From assembly GCA_009760855.2 (NCBI GenBank), contig WPIO01000018.1, forward strand, positions 6,369,501-6,433,500: DNA of 64,000 bases, in the 5' to 3' direction. Numbering within the stretch: the first letter of the stretch is position 1; the number at the start of each line of letters is the position of its first letter. This document shows, piece by piece, positions 1 through 11,574 of the stretch. The DNA comes from Cristatella mucedo (Eukaryota; Bryozoa; Phylactolaemata; Cristatellidae). The notes below the pieces were generated by a model, which did not search any database, had not been told where the DNA came from, and saw only the letters and a program-made list of their open reading frames with translations. A program made the translations under genes and the position numbers.

Positions 1-1067
1 CGCGAGCAAGCGCCTCTTTGGGCAGTGTAGTTCGGCAGCAGAGTCCAGGCGGCCAGCTTGCATAGCTGCATTTGCTTGGCTAAGCTCTTCCGGCGCCCCC
101 TTCCCCCTTCCACTCTGTGCCCCCTCCACTGCACGTGCAGCGTGGAGAGAGTGAGAGAGGGAACCCACGGTTCTGATGCAGTGCCACCTCTGCCTGTGGC
201 CATTTCCGGCGATTTACTGCAGCCACTTCCGTGGATCGGCTTCAGGACAATCGATACAATATCTCTGGCATTCGCTGTGCCACGCTGTGCAGATGCACAT
301 CGAGCATACAGGCGATTGGGCAGCAGACGCACCCAGGTCCTGTGCACAACAATGCGCTCACATGCGACAACGACTCGACCGGCTGGCATTGGCGATGTTG
401 GCCAGTTACCACAGGGGCAATGCCAGCAATTTGGTTAGGGACGGTTTAACACTTATAAAGGGGGCCTAATGCGGTAGCAGCTGTTGACAGCCAATGGTGC
501 CCCCCCCCCGTGACGCTTAAGAGATACATGGGTTCTGCCAAAAGGCTACTATGCCACTTTTTCTAGCCACGTGACCGTGCAACGGCATAAACAGCTGGGA
601 GCAGTCACATCAGAGAGTGGGGTCCTGGGCGAGCCGCCACTTGGAGATTGACGAGACCGGTGGCACCGTCATGCGTATGTGCAGTGCAAGCTCCTGAGAG
701 GCAGAGCAAGCAGTCAGCAAGTAAGCGCTGCACGAAGCCACCCACAAATCAACTCAAGAAGATGTGACTCCAAAATAATAAAAAATATAATACTAATAAT
801 AAAAAGTGCAATAAAGTGTGCGGTGCCCTATGGACACTAAAAATATGTCCAGGCACTTTACTTAAGCTGGAAAAAAGCACGTCAATTAGTTCGTGATTAA
901 CTGTATAGTCTAAGCACTATAAAACACGTGGATGACAATTCACGAGCACTGAGAAAATGCTATAAGGAACTGGTGATGTGTGTCGGGAATGAGTTCCAGG
1001 CTTTGGGAGCTTACAAACTATCAGCAAGTTCTTCAAAGGATTTGTGGTTATTTAGAGTCACAGTTAA
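1..1067. other. Intron 4 of SLC35B3 copy B, left edge
   Basis: No exon was recognised here. There is a poly-C run near 505-513. I looked for the expected exon 5 (98 bases in copy A) and did not see it. Open frames here have no recognisable similarity. Confidence 0.55.
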
Positions 1068-2416
1068 TAATAATATAATAATAATAATAATAATACATTT
1101 TATATAGCCCCTCACATAACTCGATCTCTTTCTAGGCACTTTACATTTTCGAAAACGAAGCACGATCGAACGATCAGTGATAGCATGGTCAATAAACAAC
1201 AAGAATTACATTGTTAGGGATGACAGGCACAGGGTCATCATGCAAGTATGGTTGGTTAGTGGCAGCGTGCACAGTGTCAGCACGCAAAAGCATATAAAGG
1301 ACGAATTACAGGGACCCACTAAATGCTGTCATAACTAAATGCATTTTTAGTTTCCTTTTAAGAGGGGACAAGTCAGGAGATGTCGTGACACAAGTCGGGA
1401 GTGAGCTCTAGGTTTTGGGGGCTTGCGAATTAAAGGTACGGTCTCCAAAAGATTTGAGATTTGTACTTGTATGGGTAAACAGTTAAATTCCGAAAATCTT
1501 ATGGTACGATGTTTAGCCTGGTGGAGCAGTAGATCTGAAAGGTAGGCTGGAGCCAAAGAATGAATGGACCTAAAAGTGAGCAACAAAATCTTGAAGTTGA
1601 TGCATCGCTTGACTAGTAGCCAGTGCAGGTCGGCGAGAAGTGGTGAGAGGTGGCAACTGATGCGATGATACACGACAGACAAGCCTAGCTACAGAGTTTT
1701 GCACCAGCTGTAAGTGCCTGATTGCACAGGCCGGTAGACCAGCAAGCAGAGAGCTACAGAAATCAAGACAAGATGTCACAAATACATGGACCAATTTAGA
1801 TGTGGTATCCCTGTCTAAGCAAGCCCAAATTTTATCAATGCTATGTAGCTGAAAGTAGGCAGATTTGACTGTGGAACTGATGTGGTCGTCTAACGAAAGG
1901 TCACTTTGAAACATGATACCTAGATTTCGTGCAGATTCAACAGGAGATATGCTGGCAGAGCCAATGTTGAGCATTAGCCTGTCTAGTTTCTGAATCACAC
2001 TTGGTTTGCTCATAATTAGTAAGTTGGTTTTATCATCATTCAATTTAAGAAATTTTGCTGCCATCTATGTGTGGATTTCGTTAATACATGCAGCAAGGGA
2101 GATGAGAGAATTCGACGTGCTGGAGGGCTGGGAAGGATCAAAACAAAGGTACAACTGAGTGTCATCTGCATAGAAGTGAAAGCCTGGATTGTGCTTGGCA
2201 ATCACATCGGCAAGAGGGAGAGTATAAACCATGAAAAGAACGAGACCAAGCACAGAGCCTTGAAGTACCCCATATTTCAGAGGTTTCTCGAATGAATTAT
2301 ATTTTTTATCTTTGTCTATTTATATCAATACTTTGGAGTTACTCACTGAGATAGGACCTGAACGATTGCAACACAGTGTCAATGATGCCCAGGTGAGATG
2401 AGAGACACTCAAGAAG
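1068..2416 (-). mobile_element. L-A LINE fragment (CR1/L2-like), 5'-truncated
   Basis: Read on the minus strand, this carries reverse transcriptase from about the HLGII..VLQ region through GSVLGLVLF, HFYADDTQLYLCFDP and FLKLNDDKTNLL to the PLLADLHWLLVKRCI thumb region. A 3' UTR follows and ends in an (ATT)n-type tail at about 1068-1095. Stops and frame breaks (for example near 2064) show that it is dead. It sits in intron 4 of SLC35B3 copy B. Confidence 0.88.
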
Positions 2417-2686
2417 GACTAAGGGACTTGAAACAGAAGAGCATATGGTGGGATGTGAAATCTGATTGGAAAGTGTACCTGATAATATACAGTCGAGGCG
2501 CTAAGCCTCGTGAGTGACAGCGTGGTAGGGCTTGACCGCGATAGACAGGAAGCGGCAGCAGCACACGAGAGGCACAGCTCAAAGGGAATGCTCGCATTGG
2601 TCGGTGGCCACACGGTTGCCAAAGTGCAACAGAACAGCGGCATGGGCAACCATTTCTGCAAAGTTGCAAAAGCCTGCACGTCATAC

Positions 2687-2794
2687 CGTATGTATTAAAG
2701 TTTGGTGACACCTCGCTGTCTGCGAGAGTGAAGAACACCAGTCCGACACTCATACAAAGGGATGCCAGCAAGTCGAGCGCACCGTAGCGCTTGC
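2687..2794 (-). CDS. SLC35B3: SLC35B3 copy B, exon 4
   Basis: The exon is 108 bases with acceptor tttaatag and donor ACG|gtatga, entered and left in phase 1. It encodes KRYGALDLLASLCMSVGLVF, then FTLADSEVSPNFNTY. The following exon would start with VIVISLALCADA by analogy with copy A, but it is not in the window. Confidence 0.9.
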
Positions 2795-5700
2795 CTATTA
2801 AAGCATCGACCGGCACGTGTCAAACATTCTGCCGAATGTCCTCATCGTCGGCGGCAGCAAGGCAGCAGCACTGGCAGCAGCAGCAGCACTGGCAGTAGAG
2901 GCAGCAAGAGCTGGATATGGGCATGCACGCCTTGAAGCTACGGAGCCGAGCAGGCCCGTGCAGCCAACCGGACCGGATGCAGTCGGTTTGCGCAAGTAGT
3001 GTATCTATACCCTGTATCAGAATACCGCCGACGAGCACAGGGATGAGCTTGCAGCTCTTGAAAATGACAGCAGTCGGGTAATTCAGATAGCCGACAGCCG
3101 TGTTCGACAGACCCATGGTGGCTACGGTGAGCGAGGCCAGAAGCAGATAGGTCGACCACGGTATCCTAAAAGACACCGTGCCGGGTAACAAACATGCAGC
3201 GGCGGTGGCGACAACAGCAGCAGGCTGCCATTCGCAAGAGGAAGAGTTGAGGAGGGAGGGAGTGAGAGAGAGTCCCAATCTGTCCCCAGCCACCATCCCA
3301 GGTGCATGCTGATGCCGTGAAAAGGGTAGGTGGAAGGCTCAAAGCATAAGCTCTGCTGCGGTTGCAAAGAAATTAGTGCTGTAGCACAGAAACCACACAC
3401 AACAGCTAGTCCGCTGACCTTGCTGTTTTTTTTAGATTTTTCACAAAGGAACTTACAAAAAAATTGCAAAAGTAAGATAAAAGCAGTAGCCCTCGGCAAG
3501 GCGAGCCGAAGCAAGGCTCGGCAGAAGCTGAGTGGCACCCAGTCTCAGGCACTTAGTGCGGCAGCATCAAACAGCGCCGCCATGCTACTGCCACACAAGC
3601 AAGCACCATGAGCAACAGAACAACGTGAGCCAAGAGACAGCAGGCAGCAGGTTGACCCCCCCTCCAAAAATACAAGCTGATTTAACAGCCTCTTTCGTAT
3701 AACGACAGGGGAGCCTTTATGCCTTTCGCCGCCGCTTAAAGCGGCAATAAAGCATTGCCCGCAGCAGGATTCAAACCCACGACCTCGGTCCCGGGGTCGT
3801 GAAAAGCAACCGCCTTACCTAGTGTGCCATCGAGGTGGCTCACCTAATCCAATGGTGCGAGCCCCATTTTCCCACCGATCCTGGGGCGAGGCCGGTCCCC
3901 TACAGCTTTTTTTTTCTATGGCACTAGAGAGCAACGGCCTTGTCTCACGGTCCCCATCGTCCACGCACAGCTTCGGAGAGGTGGATTCTTGATCGAACTC
4001 GAGGCAGTCTGCTGGGTGGCTGCTTGATGCATGCTAGAGATCAGAAATGCGGCGGTGCGAACCTTCAGAAAATCTCTTCTGCTCGAACGGCCAGTCTTCC
4101 GGCTGGCAGACGATTGGTCTGCCCTGTGGGCGCAAGGCATCTGTCTAGCTGCTAGCAGGCAACCAATAAGCTGCTGGCAAGCAACAAAGGGCAGGCACGG
4201 GTCTCGATCTCCCATAGCATAGAGAGCATAACAGGGGGAGGCGTGCACCTTGGGGAAGGCAGCCAACGCTGCGATCGACGTACTGCCTGCAGAATTCCTA
4301 GGAGCCGATGAGCAAGTATCCTCTCCTCGCCATCAGGACTTGAGAACGCCTGATCTCTTCGACCACACCTGCTGAGCCGCTGCGTACTCTCGGGGGACAC
4401 TCACTGGCGCTCGGTGCCCCGTTGGCAGCCAAGCAGGAAGCATGCACGGGAAGCAGAAAACAGGAAGCAGAAAACAGGAAGCAGAAAACAGGAAGCAGAA
4501 AACAGGAAGCAGAAAACAGGAAGCAGCAAACAGGAAGCAGAAAACAGGAAGCAGGAACCGCAAAGGGGCACCGGGAAGGAGGAATGGGTTGGGGACAAGA
4601 CTGGGAAATGGGATGGGGACCAAGACGGGAACCGAGACAGGGGGCCGGAAAGGGGAAGGGGAAAGCAGGAAGGAGAAGATAAAAGGGGAAGCAGGGAGGG
4701 ATAAGCAGGAAGGGAGAAGCAGAAAGGAGGAAGTGGGAAGGAAGCATTAAGGGGGAACAGTCACGGGGCATCAATGCATGGAGGTTGCACTAGAGCACTA
4801 AAGCCTGCAGCTACAGTGCAATAGCAAGCAGGCATAAATCATATTTGCACTAAATGAATCATATTTGCAGCTCAAGCAGCAACTCAAGCACGAAGCTCCA
4901 AGCAAAACAAGGAAGCGTGCATGAGAATGTGGGTGAGCCCGGCAAGGCCAGACCTGCTCAATGTTTCAAAATGCACACGGATCTGAACACCGCTGCTGCA
5001 CGGCCTGTGAGGAGGCATGCCAAGAGGCAGGACAAGAGAGCGAGCGAGACGAAAGCCTCTTATCGGCCTCAAAAGTCGAAACTGGGACAAGTGAACCCCT
5101 CCCCCAAATGCGACCAAGCAACACGTATTGCATGCAGGTGTGGCTTGGACCTGGGTCGTTTCGGACAGTGACAGCAAGAGACTGGCACGCACCTGCGCTT
5201 CTGGTCTGTTCCGCTACCGGCCGAGCCGCGCCTTTCGATGAGACCAAATATCGTGTAGTATGCGAACTGGATCAGCGTGAGATACCATCCGAATGGGCGG
5301 AAGCCTTCGAGTCGAAATATGAGCTCCTAGCCGATGCCAAAGAGAACAGGGAAAAGACTTTGATGATGCTTTGCTCAGCTGGACGAAAACTTCACAGCCT
5401 GCGGTGTTTCGCCTGCTCCCTCAGTGGAATCTTTTCCGGCGGAATCTTTTCCAGTAAAATCCTTTACAACATTTACAGGCTAGCGGCTTTTTTTATGCAC
5501 GAATAATTAATACACGGGTGAATCTAAACAACCATGGTGAACATTGAGGCACTGTCAATTTTCAGAGAATCTGCTGAACAGCATCAGACAGAAAACGTGC
5601 TAGGACACACTTCCAATCACATCAGCTATAAATTAAACAGCAAAGAACTGCCACAGCACTCGCTGCTTCAAGGTAAAATGCTGTACGTTCACAAGAGACT

Positions 5701-5796
5701 TATCTCAGCCCATGATCCAACCTGATCTCGGTTAAAACCTGGTTCTTCCAATGGCTGAATCAAAGAAGTGTGGCTAAAACCACCAAAAAACCATTG

Positions 5797-5857
<61 letters not shown>

Positions 5858-8800
5858 GCACAAAGAGCTGGGTAACGATTCGCAAAAACTGCTTGAACTA
5901 AGATTAACTTGGAATCCTGCACTGAGCTAAGAATATGTGACCTTAGGAATGCAGACATGGGTAGAATATCTCTGCTTGTTTTCCTCGATCTTTCGGCAGC
6001 TTTTGATACTATCGATCCCAAGGTTGTTCTAGAGCACCTCTCATCTCGCCTGGGCATCACTGGCACTGCTCTGCAATGGTTCAGGTCCTATCTCAGTGGA
6101 AGACTCCAGAGTATTGACGTGAAACAACAAAGGTCATCCGAGGTACCTCTGAATTATGGAGTACCTCAGGACTCTGTGCTTGGTCCGGTTCTTTTCAAGG
6201 TTTATAATCTCCCTCCTGCCGATATGATTGTCAAGCACAATCTAGGCTTTCACTTCTATGCGGATGACACTCAGTTGTACCTTTGCTTTGATCCCTCCCA
6301 GCCTTCGAGCACCTCGAATTCTCTCAACTCACTTGCTGCATGTATTCATGACATCTGCACATGGATGGCAGAAAATTTTCTAAAACTAAACGATGATAAA
6401 ACTAACTTACTAGTTATGGGCAAACCCAGTGCGATTCAGAAATTGGAAAGGCTGACACTCAAAATTGGCTCTGCCAGCATATCTCCTGTTGAATCACGAA
6501 ATCTAGGTGTCATGTTCCAAAGTGACCTGTCGTTCGACGACCACATCAGCTCCACAATCAAGTCTGCTTACTTTCAGCGACACATTGCTAAAATTCGGGC
6601 TTGTTTACATAAGGATACCGTGTCTAAGTTGGTCCATGCATTTGTGATATCCCGTCTTGACTTCTGTAACTCACTGCTTGCTGGCCTACCGGCATGCGCA
6701 ATCAGGCACTTACAGCTGGTGAAGACCTCTGCAGCTAGGCTTGTCTGTCGTGAGCGTCACAGCTGCCACATCACACCACTTCTCGCCGACCTACACTGGC
6801 TACCAGTCAAGCGATGCGTCGACTTCAAGGTTTTGTCACTCACTTTTAGGTCACTTCATTCTTTGGCTCCAGACTATCTCTCAGATCTACTCCCCCACCA
6901 GGCCAAGCATCGTACCACCGGCTTTTCGGAATCCAACAGTTTACCAATACAAACCTCAAATCCTTTGGAGACCGTGTATTTAGTTCGTATGCCCCCAAAG
7001 CCTGGAACTCACCCCCCCCCCCCGACTTGAGTCACAACATCACCTGACTTGACCACATTTAAAAAGAACTTAAAATACACCTATTTAGGACAGCATTTAG
7101 TGAATCCCTGTGATTCGTCCTTCATGTGCATATGCGTGCTGACACTGTGCATGCTGCCACTAACCACACTTGCATTCTGACCCTGTGCATGTCACCCCTA
7201 ACCATGTTATTCATGTTGTTTATCAAGCATGATATTACTCACCATTCAATCGTGTTTCCCTTTGCAACAAATGTAAAGCGCCTAGAAAGAGATTGAGTTC
7301 TCTAAGGGCGCCGTATCAAGTGCATTATTATTATTATTATTATTATTATTATAAGCTCTGGTTATGGCTGCACAACGCATTGCATTTCGCTCGGTGCAAA
7401 GTTTATGCCAGAGTTATTTTTTATGCCAAATTTTATGCCAGACGGCTGGCCACTCTTACACACTGGCATGCCGAAGGACAAGGAACGTTTCGACTCAGAG
7501 AGCTATCGTCACTCACCTTAGAGTGCCTTCGTGCACTTTCTTCGACTAAACTAATTGGATTAGCTACTTCTCGAGTGTCTACTCACATCATCTGATTTTC
7601 TGGCTGACGCGGCTTGGCAATGCATGCAACCCGTTTCTCATAGCATACCCTTCGTTTATGTGAAACGTCCAGTCCGGGCGGGCCTACGCTCAGCACTATC
7701 ACTATAATCGATCAACACCAATCACCTCAGCGCTCGACTGTTGTTTCTGGAAGGGGTGGGGGCTCGATGGCCACAGCACAGGATTGCCTGCAGCACGCCC
7801 GGTCGGCCGAATCAAACTGTTACAGACTTGCCACCTTGTTGCTTGACCAGAATTCGAAATCAGTCTGCACAGAAAAAAAGCCGCAGGGGGATACAGGAGG
7901 AATTGCAGCCCCAATCTCCTGCTCTTTTTCAAAATTCTAAAAAGACGAACTCTGGCCTTCGCCACGGATTGGGGGAGAGGCAACGGAGGAGCAACGGAGA
8001 AGCAGCCACTCGAGGTAGCACGTGTTCGGCACGACCGAGACGGTTGCTCCCTTCCTTTGCAGCAAATGTAAAGCGCCTAGAAAGAGACTGAGTTCTCTGA
8101 GGGTGCTTTATCAAGTGTGTTACTAGTATTATTATTATTATTATTATTTCAGTGTGCCCCACTGCATCGGGCCTGCACCCTCCCCCCCCCCCCACACACC
8201 AACCGCAACAAACTCTCCTCTTCCATCCGGTGTCTGCTGACCTAATCGGTCGAAAGGAAGCACTGCTCTCAGCACCAGCAGCACCCCTAGCTCAGCCTCT
8301 GCTTATTGGCTGGCTACGAAGGCATTCAAAATGCTTGCTGCTTTTCTCCACTGCCTGCTTCTGCTCAATCAAGCTCGGCCTTCCTTCTGCTTTTGGCGCA
8401 AGGGTCACCGAGGGGGCAGTCCAGGACCAATGAAGCTGAGCATGGTACCACTTCTTGGCCACGAAGCCACGAAAAAACGATCAATCATTGGTACCGTCAA
8501 GGGCTTGCCCTGCCTTCATCACTTGAAAGGCATGATTGACCGGTGAGACTCACTAGAGACGAGAGTCTCTGTTTGCAGGACACTATTCGCTCCCATTTTC
8601 TAGGAATCAGACTCTGGTGCGGCAGGCAGTAAAGGCAGTCACAGAAAAGTGTAAGCTGACCGGTGGTCCGTTGACGAAGCTCGGCCGTAGAGAATTGCCT
8701 ACTCCATCACGAAAGCAATTTGCCCGTGACCACAGAAGGAGTGGAGCTAGTAGAAAGCTATAGCAAGCTTGACTAAATGAAGCGTGACTGAATGAAGCAG

Positions 8801-9936
8801 GACTAAATGAAGCATGATGGAAGACAAATTGATCGTGTCCTACACAATGCAAGATCTAGGCTGGACCGAAGTAGGACCCCGACGAAACAGACCGTGCAAA
8901 CAGGACGCGAGAGAACGCTCACTGCCATCACACTCTCCTGCCAGCTCGAGGCAGTAGCACGGGGGGGGGGGGAGGAGGGGTGGGGCAGGGGAAAGGCTGC
9001 CGGAAACCCGACGAGTAAACCCGGAGCGTGGTCTGTTTTGCAGCCCATAAATATGCCGGCTGCTAGATTCACTCAATATTTATATAGAAAAAAGAGGCAA
9101 ACGGTGTATCAGGGCAGGGCAGACAGCCTGCTGCAGATGACAGTCTGGGAGCAAAGGCGGCACATCCGGGGTCCAGTCTGAGCGCCCTAAAGCCTGCTCA
9201 AATGATCTCACATCGCCCTTACATTGTTCGGCTCACGCGGTCCTCTCGTACGGCGCATCGGCACTGACGCAAATGATCGCGAGTTTGGCAATTCTGCTTC
9301 CTGCACAAGAACGTTTCCACAAAATTTGAACGACACTCTAAACGCAGTGCTTCTCTGTGATCTTCAAACCGTTACCCAGAGCTCCCAGCAGCACGTTCCC
9401 AGTGCAGCGAGTAGATCGCCGTTAGTTGCAGTGGGATCCTGTCAAGATGTTCTGACGGGTTTTACTTTTCCGAGAACAATCGCCGGCTCCTCACTCGTGG
9501 CAGACTTGTATCGTATTCCTTCAAACCCTTGCTTGCGCTCCATTAACCACAGCAGGGTGGATTGAGGGAGGAGGCAGCACCGCTCCTAGTCGGACCCTTC
9601 GAAGCTCAGCTAGGCTGACATCTGCGACCTGCTGCAATTCGTTCTTGATCGGTTCCTAGCGCAATCCTGCACGAACCGGTCAGGTCGCACAGGCGAACGG
9701 CAGCTGCTGGGCGATGGGCAACTAGGGACAACACTTGCCTGGAAGTATCCATACAGGAGAAAGAGCGCAACCACGACCGATGACGTGAGCAGGAACTGTG
9801 TCGATCTCGAGTAGGCGCCGATCGGCAGGCACAGGACCGTGGCGCCATCCGCCGAAGCCTTGCTGCTGCCGGCGGCAGCGCCAGCTGGCGGCGGCTCGTG
9901 TGCTGCTGCTTCTGCCTCAGCCCTGAAGCAAGGCAT
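2687..9936 (-). CDS. SLC35B3: SLC35B3-like PAPS transporter, copy B (5' part, runs off left edge)
   Basis: This is a nucleotide-sugar-transporter family protein of the SLC35B3 (PAPST2) type. In known members it moves 3'-phosphoadenosine 5'-phosphosulfate into the Golgi lumen for sulfation. Four coding exons are visible: 9739-9936, 5193-5326, 3011-3165 and 2687-2794. They join in phases 0, 2 and 1, and exon 4 ends in phase 1 towards exons beyond the window. The start is the ATG at 9934-9936 (MPCFRAEAEA), followed by an Ala-rich leader and a hydrophobic segment ending YGYFQ. Exon 2 gives ELIFRLEGFRPFGWYLTL. Exon 3 carries the family motif around GYLNYPTAVIFKSCKLIPV. Exon 4 carries FTLADSEVSPNFN. 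Intron 1 starts with GC instead of GT. No internal stop was found, so it looks like a real gene and not a pseudogene. It lies head-to-tail with copy A. Family assignment is firm; substrate is inferred from family. Confidence 0.86.
2845..2910. repeat. CAG-rich interrupted trinucleotide repeat
   Basis: Clusters of GCA units with a duplicated gcagcactggcag motif lie in intron 3 of SLC35B3 copy B, close to exon 4. The open frames here are compositional. Confidence 0.7.
3011..3165 (-). CDS. SLC35B3: SLC35B3 copy B, exon 3
   Basis: The exon is 155 bases with acceptor gtcttttag and donor CAGG|gtatag. It encodes IPWSTYLLLASLTVATMG and the motif GYLNYPTAVIFKSCKLIPV, ending in GGILIQG. This is the most conserved part of the SLC35B2/B3 fold. 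It differs from copy A exon 3 at only a few residues (for example KSC against KCC). Confidence 0.92.
3674..3844 (-). mobile_element. S-A SINE (tRNA-derived)
   Basis: Read on the minus strand, it starts with a tRNA-like head containing an A-box-like segment (TGGCACACTAGGTAAGGCG) and a B-box-like GGTTTGAATCC. A body with a stem around GCGGCGGCGAAAGGC follows, then the common 3' end GAGGCTGTTAAATCAGCT. The same unit recurs at 18796, 25376, 42771 and 47534. It lies in intron 2 of SLC35B3 copy B. Confidence 0.8.
4445..4556. repeat. 14-bp minisatellite (gaagcagaaaacag)n
   Basis: About seven and a half near-perfect copies of a 14-bp unit, with one A-to-C variant copy. Because 14 is not a multiple of three, all three plus frames encode the same 14-residue periodic peptide, which is not evidence for a gene. 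A purine-rich tract continues to about 4745. It lies in intron 2 of SLC35B3 copy B. Confidence 0.95.
5193..5326 (-). CDS. SLC35B3: SLC35B3 copy B, exon 2
   Basis: The exon is 134 bases, entered in phase 0 after a tag acceptor and left in phase 2 at CGCAG|gtgcgt. It encodes ELIFRLEGFRPFGWYLTL, then an Ile/Tyr-rich membrane segment (IQFAYYTIFGLIER), and ends with a charged loop (TDQKR). The length is identical to copy A exon 2. Confidence 0.88.
5799..5853. repeat. (GA)n microsatellite
   Basis: An almost pure GA run of about 54 bases, immediately upstream of the L-A LINE copy at 5880. Confidence 0.97.
5880..7352 (+). mobile_element. L-A LINE, best-preserved copy, with partial RT ORF
   Basis: This is a 5'-truncated non-LTR retrotransposon of CR1/L2 type. 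The plus-strand ORF 5909-7030 (373 codons) holds reverse transcriptase motif A (FLDLSAAFDTID, near residue 25), motif B as GVPQDSVLGP, and catalytic HFYADDTQLYL near residue 115. FLKLNDDKTNLLVMGKP and the thumb region with LLADLHWLPVKRCVDFK follow. No endonuclease domain is present. The 3' UTR ends in the family signature (AAATGTAAAGCGCCTAG, then GCGCCGTATCAAGTGC) and a (TTA)n tail at 7325-7351. The usual motif B Gly is replaced by Asp. It lies in intron 1 of SLC35B3 copy B, antisense to the gene. Confidence 0.92.
8036..8150 (+). mobile_element. L-A LINE 3'-end fragment
   Basis: Only the last part of the L-A family is present: CCTTTGCAGCAAATGTAAAG, then CTGAGTTCTCTGAGGG and an (ATT)n tail. 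Extreme 5' truncation is typical of target-primed reverse transcription. Confidence 0.85.
8770..8818. repeat. 16-bp tandem repeat
   Basis: About three imperfect copies of a gactaaatgaagc-type unit (variants gactgaatgaagc, gactaaatgaagc). Intronic; no coding meaning seen. Confidence 0.8.
9739..9936 (-). CDS. SLC35B3: SLC35B3 copy B, exon 1
   Basis: The exon has 66 codons starting at the ATG at 9934-9936. The Ala/Pro-rich leader is followed by VLCLPIGAYSRSTQFLL and a first membrane segment ending LLYGYFQ. It aligns with copy A exon 1 from about VLCLP onward. It ends in phase 0 at CAG|gcaagt, a GC donor with otherwise ideal consensus. The reading frame stays open upstream of the chosen ATG, so a longer N-terminus or an upstream exon is possible. 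Confidence 0.8.
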
Positions 9937-10984
9937 ACGTGCGTGGTCATGCGCAGCAGGTGACAAGCGTCAAAAGTAACTTTAGGTGTGCATGCTGTGT
10001 GTGCCATTTTCAAACACAGCAACCGAGCGAGGCCGCACATAACAGAGCATCCTCCAAAGAGAGGCTCTCGGCTCTGGATCTCAGCAAGTGGATAAGCGGC
10101 TTGCACAGGGTCTCGGTCGTAGCAGCTATACGGTGGGTGTGGGCGGGGTTCGCGAAAGTGTGAGTGGACGTGGGCACGAAGCTGTGAGCATCTGCAGGCT
10201 CGTGAGATGAGAATACGCATGCGCGTGTGTGCACATATTTGCCAACGACAACAACAACAGTGCACAGTTCAAAAGAGCTCAATCTCACTGTATGTAGTTC
10301 GAATAGGTTGGAAGGGAAGCATACAACTGATTGGGCGTTGTATCACGCACAGCTGCAGTAAGCACAAGCACATACGGAAAGATTCATATGGACAAAGCAT
10401 GCAGTTCAAGGTTCATCTGTGATTTTAGCTTCAATTTAAATATCATCAAGTGAGAGGATATCATGATGTCAGCCTGTAGTAAGAGCTTCAGGCCTGCTTC
10501 AGCTGAGAGCTCCATAGTTGCGTAGGAACTGGTGGCAGTGGAGCACCAAATGATTCGACTTTGGCTCGAGGCACAACTAAACGATCAGATTTATAAGAGC
10601 TAATAGTGGAAGAAAAAGCCCGGCAAAGAATTTTTTCAGATAGTTATTTGCGAGAGCAAGAATGAAAGAACTTTATAGTGACAAAAAGTACTTCACTGGC
10701 ACGGCATTGTTGTTATGGTCGTTACCTTGCCGACAAATGTAACGACCCCCAACCAGACTATTTGAGCTTTGAAATCCAACTTGCGTGACAAACAATAACT
10801 TGAGTAAGGTACTTTTTGACGAATCCTTGTCTAGTGTTGGTAAATTGGCAAAGCCAGTCGCCTCATTTGAACCCCCTTAGAATGATATCAGCAGGAGGCT
10901 GGCAGGTTTCGGCATATACCAGTGGCGGGTCCTATCAGTAAATCTCCGGCTCTGTTGAATGTGCTGCAGTAGGAGACAAAATAT
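9937..10984. other. 5' flank of SLC35B3 copy B
   Basis: Presumed promoter or 5' UTR region upstream of the chosen ATG. No TATA box or other core promoter element could be defined with confidence. No repeat family was recognised. Confidence 0.35.
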
Positions 10985-11110
10985 AATAGTAATATGATTA
11001 ATTTGTATAGCACTCTAAGAGAACTTGAGTCTCTTTTCAGGTGCTTCACATATGCCACGTGGGCTCGAGCCCATGACCTCGGTGAGACAATGCAGAAGCT
11101 GGTGGCCTTC
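10985..11110 (-). mobile_element. S-B SINE (tRNA-like head, L-A-like tail)
   Basis: Read on the minus strand, a tRNA-like segment with a B-box-like GTCATGGGCTCGAGCCC is followed by a tail resembling the L-A LINE end (GTGAAGCACCTGAAAAGAG, then AGTTCTCTTAGAGTGC). Related units lie at 39463, 47741, 55950 and 57002. Confidence 0.6.
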
Positions 11111-11294
11111 ATGCACGGTCAGAGATTGGAGGTCATAAAGAATCGTGACTGGCCGATGTCACATTCAACCCATACAGGGCAACATGCGCGTTTGTTTTTA
11201 TGATGTTGATATATATTTTCACAAGGTGTGCATAACTCTTGTATGCCTAGCATTGTAGGAAGCCCTCTTATTACCCGAACGAATTAAAAGTCAC

Positions 11295-11313
11295 AGCAGC
11301 AGCAGCAGCAGTG
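11295..11313. repeat. (CAG)n short microsatellite
   Basis: About six CAG units in intergenic sequence. Confidence 0.9.
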
Positions 11314-11574
11314 GCCATACTTCGAGAAGTTGTTTTCGGCTGAGCTTATATTTTTTTGTTTAGGTACATACTGTGCATATATAGTAACTTATCTATACAG
11401 ACACAGTGCATACAATATAAAATTAAGACACGAGTCACTTGAAGGCACGTCACGTGTATTTAATGCAGACCTGTCATGCCTGCAGTTTTTCTTCCGAAGT
11501 GAAATTTTTCTTTCGTTTTAGTGCCACACCTCCTCCCGTGACCACTGTTTTGAATATGTGTGCAAACTTGGTGC

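Larger units (their letters stand above)
7353..9738. other. Intron 1 of SLC35B3 copy B, remainder
   Basis: The stretch holds a short L-A tail fragment, a poly-C run near 8183, a poly-G run near 8961 and a small 16-bp repeat near 8770. No further exon was recognised; frames in it show no family similarity. Confidence 0.5.

Noticed and set aside
1-900. Exon 5 of SLC35B3 copy B
   Set aside because: I searched the minus strand for a VIVISLALCADA-like block and did not find one; it must lie further left.
2820-3000. Plus-strand Ala-rich ORF
   Set aside because: Antisense to SLC35B3 copy B intron 3 and a CAG-type repeat.
4298-4774. Repetitive ORFs over the 14-bp minisatellite
   Set aside because: The periodic peptide appears in all frames because the unit length is not a multiple of three.
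9606-10265. Minus-strand ORF of 219 codons overlapping SLC35B3 copy B exon 1
   Set aside because: It is in a different frame from the exon that matches copy A and has no recognisable domain.
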